This document shows positions 5,328 through 7,069 of a DNA stretch of 7,069 nucleotides, one piece after another. Position 1 is the first letter of the stretch, and every line of letters begins with the position of its first letter. The notes under the pieces are model-generated. The model made no database searches and was not told the DNA's origin. It was given only the letters and a program-made list of their open reading frames with translations. A program made the position numbers and the translations under genes. The stretch spans positions 1 to 7,069 of the forward strand of contig JAUWNF010000170.1 in NCBI GenBank assembly GCA_030612785.1, read 5' to 3'. The stretch comes from Phycisphaerales bacterium. Its GTDB lineage: Bacteria > Planctomycetota > Phycisphaerae > UBA1845.

Positions 5328-6509
5328 ATGAATAAACGTTCCGACAAGACTAGCGACAGCCGTTTTCGCGTTGGTGGGCAGATCTCCTGCTACCTCCGCG
5401 GAACCCGCTGGTGGGCGGAATTCTACGCCCAGGGCCGACAACAGCGCGTACCGCTCAAGACAAGGAGCAAGAAGGAAGCCAGAATTCGCGCTGCCCGCCT
5501 TGACGGGCAGATCATCGCCGGCACGTTTCAGCCGGCACAGCCGGACGCGACCGTAGCCGAGATCATCGAAGCGTACCTCGAGAAGTCCGTGACCGAAGAC
5601 CTCGCCGCTAGCACGATCAAACGATACAAGCCAGAGCTCGAGCGACTGGGGCAGTTCTTCGCCAGTGAAGGGGTTACGAACATCAGGGGCGTCACCCTCG
5701 CGCTGGTCGAGAAGTATCGAGCCGTGCGAAAGCCGCAAGTCGCTGCGGCGACGCTGTATCATGAATCGGTTCTGTGCAAACAGCTCCTCAACTACGCTCA
5801 CGATCGCAACCACATCACGACCCATCCGCTCAAGAAGCTGAAGCTCAAGCGTCCAAGGCAAACGCCGGCGCCCACGTACACGCTCGATGAGGTCGACCGG
5901 ATCATCGGCGAGAACGATACGTACGCAGACTTGTTTGAGTTGTTGGCGTTCTGCGGCCTGCGGATCGGCGAGGCGAGATGGCTGACTTGGCTCGACATTG
6001 AAATCGATGAAGACGGCGCCGGCGGGATGCTGCACGTCCGAGCGAAGCCTGGTGAATGGAAGCCGAAGGATGGCGACGACAGGGTGGTCCCCTTACATCC
6101 GCGTGTGGCCCGCATGCTCGCCCGGCGCCCGCGGAGACACCGCTTCGTATTCACGGCGATGCCAAGCGCCGCGTATCCCAAAGGTGGCCACCAGATTTCT
6201 GACCGCCATGCCCTGGTGAGTCTAAAGCGGATCTTGAAGCGGCTGGACATCATGGACAACACCATCCACGGTTTCCGCCATTTCTTCGTGTCGTTCTGCG
6301 CCAACAACGGGGTGGAGCCGTTCAAACTGATGGCCTGGGTCGGGCACAGCGATCTGTCGATCGTCCTGCGGTACTACAGTTTGGGCGACGCCGACAGCCG
6401 CCGGGCAATGTCCGGCGTCCCCTTCGGGCCGAGCCCGGATGGCGGGTCAGCCGCGGAAGCCAAACAAGTACAAATTAAGCACAATAGCAATGCACGAAAA
6501 GCGGGATAG
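5328..6509 (+). CDS. tyrosine recombinase / phage-type integrase
   Basis: A 393-residue site-specific recombinase started at ATG 5328, with AGGAG at 5313-5317; the frame is open back to TTG 5289, but that lies inside the previous gene and lacks a site. The N-terminus (about 12-66) is an arm-type DNA-binding segment with WWAEFYAQGRQQRVPLKTRS and a Lys/Arg-rich helix. Residues about 75-165 are the core-binding SAM-like domain (TVAEIIEAYLEKS, STIKRYKPELERLGQFF). The catalytic domain shows all the expected residues: Arg212 in CGLRIGEA, Lys247 in KPKDGDDRVVPL, His314 and Arg317 in IHGFRHFF, His340 in VGHSDLS, and nucleophile Tyr349, nine residues after that His, in LRYYSLGD. It appears complete and probably active. 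It is translated with the upstream Xis-like gene and ends 52 bases from the 3' end of the tRNA-Ser, its likely target. Confidence 0.93.
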   Translation: MNKRSDKTSDSRFRVGGQISCYLRGTRWWAEFYAQGRQQRVPLKTRSKKEARIRAARLDGQIIAGTFQPAQPDATVAEIIEAYLEKSVTEDLAASTIKRYKPELERLGQFFASEGVTNIRGVTLALVEKYRAVRKPQVAAATLYHESVLCKQLLNYAHDRNHITTHPLKKLKLKRPRQTPAPTYTLDEVDRIIGENDTYADLFELLAFCGLRIGEARWLTWLDIEIDEDGAGGMLHVRAKPGEWKPKDGDDRVVPLHPRVARMLARRPRRHRFVFTAMPSAAYPKGGHQISDRHALVSLKRILKRLDIMDNTIHGFRHFFVSFCANNGVEPFKLMAWVGHSDLSIVLRYYSLGDADSRRAMSGVPFGPSPDGGSAAEAKQVQIKHNSNARKAG

Positions 6510-6520
6510 AGCGCAAGTAA

Positions 6521-6551
6521 TGGGCGGCCAACCACTTAGGAAGGCCGCCCA
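6521..6551. terminator. hairpin between the converging integrase and tRNA-Ser genes
   Basis: TGGGCGGCC (6521-6529) and GGCCGCCCA (6543-6551) form a perfect 9-bp stem with a 13-base loop. It sits between two converging transcription units, so it may end both. There is no T-tract on the + side and only TTACTT on the minus side, so termination strength is unclear. Confidence 0.55.
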
Positions 6552-6560
6552 TCAGAGTAC

Positions 6561-6580
6561 CGGAGAGGGAGGGATTCGAA
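6561..6580 (-). other. candidate attachment site (3' end of tRNA-Ser)
   Basis: The T-loop/acceptor end of the tRNA faces the integrase stop 52 bases away, the standard arrangement for tyrosine-recombinase elements that insert in a tRNA 3' end. A second copy, expected at the far end of the element, is not in this window, so the exact core cannot be defined. Confidence 0.4.
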
Positions 6581-6647
6581 CCCCCGCTACGGTTACCCGC
6601 AGACCGCATTTCGAGTGCGGCTCCTTCAGCCACTCGGACACCTCTCC
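6561..6647 (-). tRNA. tRNA-Ser (anticodon CGA)
   Basis: The minus strand folds as a class II serine tRNA. The acceptor arms GGAGAGG (6647-6641) and CCTCTCC (6568-6562) pair fully, with discriminator G (6561). The D-arm reads CCGAGTGGCTGAAGG. The anticodon stem CCGCA/TGCGG encloses loop CTCGAAA, with anticodon CGA at 6613-6611, reading UCG. The long variable arm forms a CTGCGG/CCGTAG stem with one G-U pair and a GTAA loop. The T-arm is GGGGG-TTCGAAT-CCCTC. CCA is not encoded (GTA follows the discriminator). The gene looks intact, as expected when an element restores the 3' end on insertion. Confidence 0.97.
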
Positions 6648-6665
6648 ATATTCTTCTGACCCATT

Positions 6666-6681
6666 CGCGGTAGCGCGGTAG
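6666..6681. repeat. tandem 8-bp repeat
   Basis: CGCGGTAG occurs twice in a row (6666-6673 and 6674-6681) in the 77-base gap between the divergent tRNA-Ser and the right-edge ORF. It may be a protein-binding site or simple slippage. Confidence 0.4.
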
Positions 6682-6705
6682 ATTCTAGGCCGACTGTGGA
6701 ATCTA
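6679..6705. promoter_or_regulatory. inverted repeat in the divergent promoter gap
   Basis: TAGATTC (6679-6685) and GAATCTA (6699-6705) are exact inverted copies with 13 bases between them, 19 bases before the ATG at 6725. The centre spacing of about two helical turns suits a dimeric repressor, or the arms could form a leader hairpin. No binding protein can be named. Confidence 0.35.
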
Positions 6706-6724
6706 GTGTCTGAGAGATCTACCC

Positions 6725-7069
6725 ATGCCGAAACCCCGCAAGTACGTCCGGATCAACGGTATAGAATATACCGGCGTTTCGCTCCATAAACAATCGGGTC
6801 GTTACTACATTCGAGTGCACGGGAAGCGGGAGTACTTCCGTGCTCCCGAGGAGGCCCGGGCCGCATATCGTGCCGTGACCGCGGCGCAGATGACGGAGCA
6901 CGAAGGGATCGCGCTGGAGGCCGTTGCGCGGGGCCGCTCGGCGGCCGCCGTCGAGAAGTTGAAGAAACTGGGCTTCAAGCTCAAACCGGAAGAGCTTGCG
7001 AGGGCTTATGTCCGGTTCAAGGAACTTGCCGATAAGAAAAAGGAGGTCTTTGACGAAGACCTCCTGGCT
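6725..7069 (+). CDS. partial protein: putative DNA-binding N-terminus joined to a LeuA-like segment
   Basis: Open from ATG 6725 to the window edge (115 codons, no stop). GAGAG (6712-6716) is a modest ribosome site. Residues 4-50 (PRKYVRINGIEYTGVSLHKQ, SGRYYIRVHGKREYF, APEEARAAYRA) look like an AP2-like or integrase-arm-type DNA-binding segment made of strands and one helix. From about residue 70, the sequence (EKLKKLGFKLKPEELARAYV, then RFKELADKKKEVFDEDL) closely matches the piece of 2-isopropylmalate synthase (LeuA) that links the catalytic barrel to the C-terminal regulatory domain. The TIM barrel with its metal-binding residues is missing, so this is not a working LeuA. It is either a gene fusion or a leuA 3' remnant captured by another ORF. 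The protein continues beyond the window, so its full length is unknown. Confidence 0.6.
   Translation, partial: MPKPRKYVRINGIEYTGVSLHKQSGRYYIRVHGKREYFRAPEEARAAYRAVTAAQMTEHEGIALEAVARGRSAAAVEKLKKLGFKLKPEELARAYVRFKELADKKKEVFDEDLLA

Noticed and set aside
5199..6035. 278-codon minus-strand frame opposite the integrase
   Set aside because: The + strand frame has every tyrosine recombinase residue, so the antisense frame is incidental.
6439..6681. 80-residue + strand ORF across the integrase end and the tRNA
   Set aside because: It runs antisense through the tRNA-Ser and overlaps the integrase; no protein signal.
1..7069. CRISPR array, riboswitch or rRNA
   Set aside because: No regularly spaced repeats or recognisable conserved RNA cores were seen other than the tRNA.

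Overview
The window is GC-rich and almost every gene lies on the + strand. The protein types point to a planctomycete, probably of the Gemmata/Isosphaera kind. They are a divergent member of a planctomycete sigma-factor-like family, an E1-like ThiF protein, a DUF4230 membrane protein, an excisionase-like helix-turn-helix protein of a type common in that phylum, and several small proteins with no function I recognise. The taxon is recalled from family patterns and was not searched.

Layout. (1) Positions 1-2150 hold a compact, co-directional gene set. It starts with a chimeric ORF (52-1062) that joins the N-terminal part of a sigma-like protein to the C-terminal half of a ThiF/E1-like adenylyltransferase. 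Next come a small membrane/zinc-ribbon-like gene that seems frameshifted (1107-1257), a DUF4230 protein (1255-1938) and a 71-residue protein (1935-2150) that overlaps it by ATGA. (2) Positions 2210-3501 are a decayed IS630-family insertion sequence. It has recognisable inverted ends next to TA, one frameshift, two in-frame stops, and glycine in place of the last catalytic acid. (3) Positions 3577-6509 hold a 72-residue protein, a 345-residue protein of unknown function, a MerR/Xis-like helix-turn-helix protein and a complete tyrosine recombinase. (4) Positions 6561-6647 hold a tRNA-Ser(CGA) on the minus strand, with its 3' end facing the integrase. (5) The right edge holds an open-ended ORF (6725 to the end). 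Its N-terminus looks like a small DNA-binding or integrase-arm-type segment, and its last ~45 residues look like part of 2-isopropylmalate synthase (LeuA).

Interpretation. The integrase and excisionase-like gene beside the 3' end of a tRNA are the classic right end of an integrative element, with everything to the left as possible cargo. The ThiF/DUF4230 set may be such cargo, but its left end is outside the window, so this is inferred. The region also shows unusual damage: two chimeric ORFs, a frame-decayed small gene and a dead insertion sequence. That suggests repeated recombination rather than a freshly acquired, fully working system. I found no CRISPR array, riboswitch or rRNA. No gap over 300 bases lacks a gene or element.
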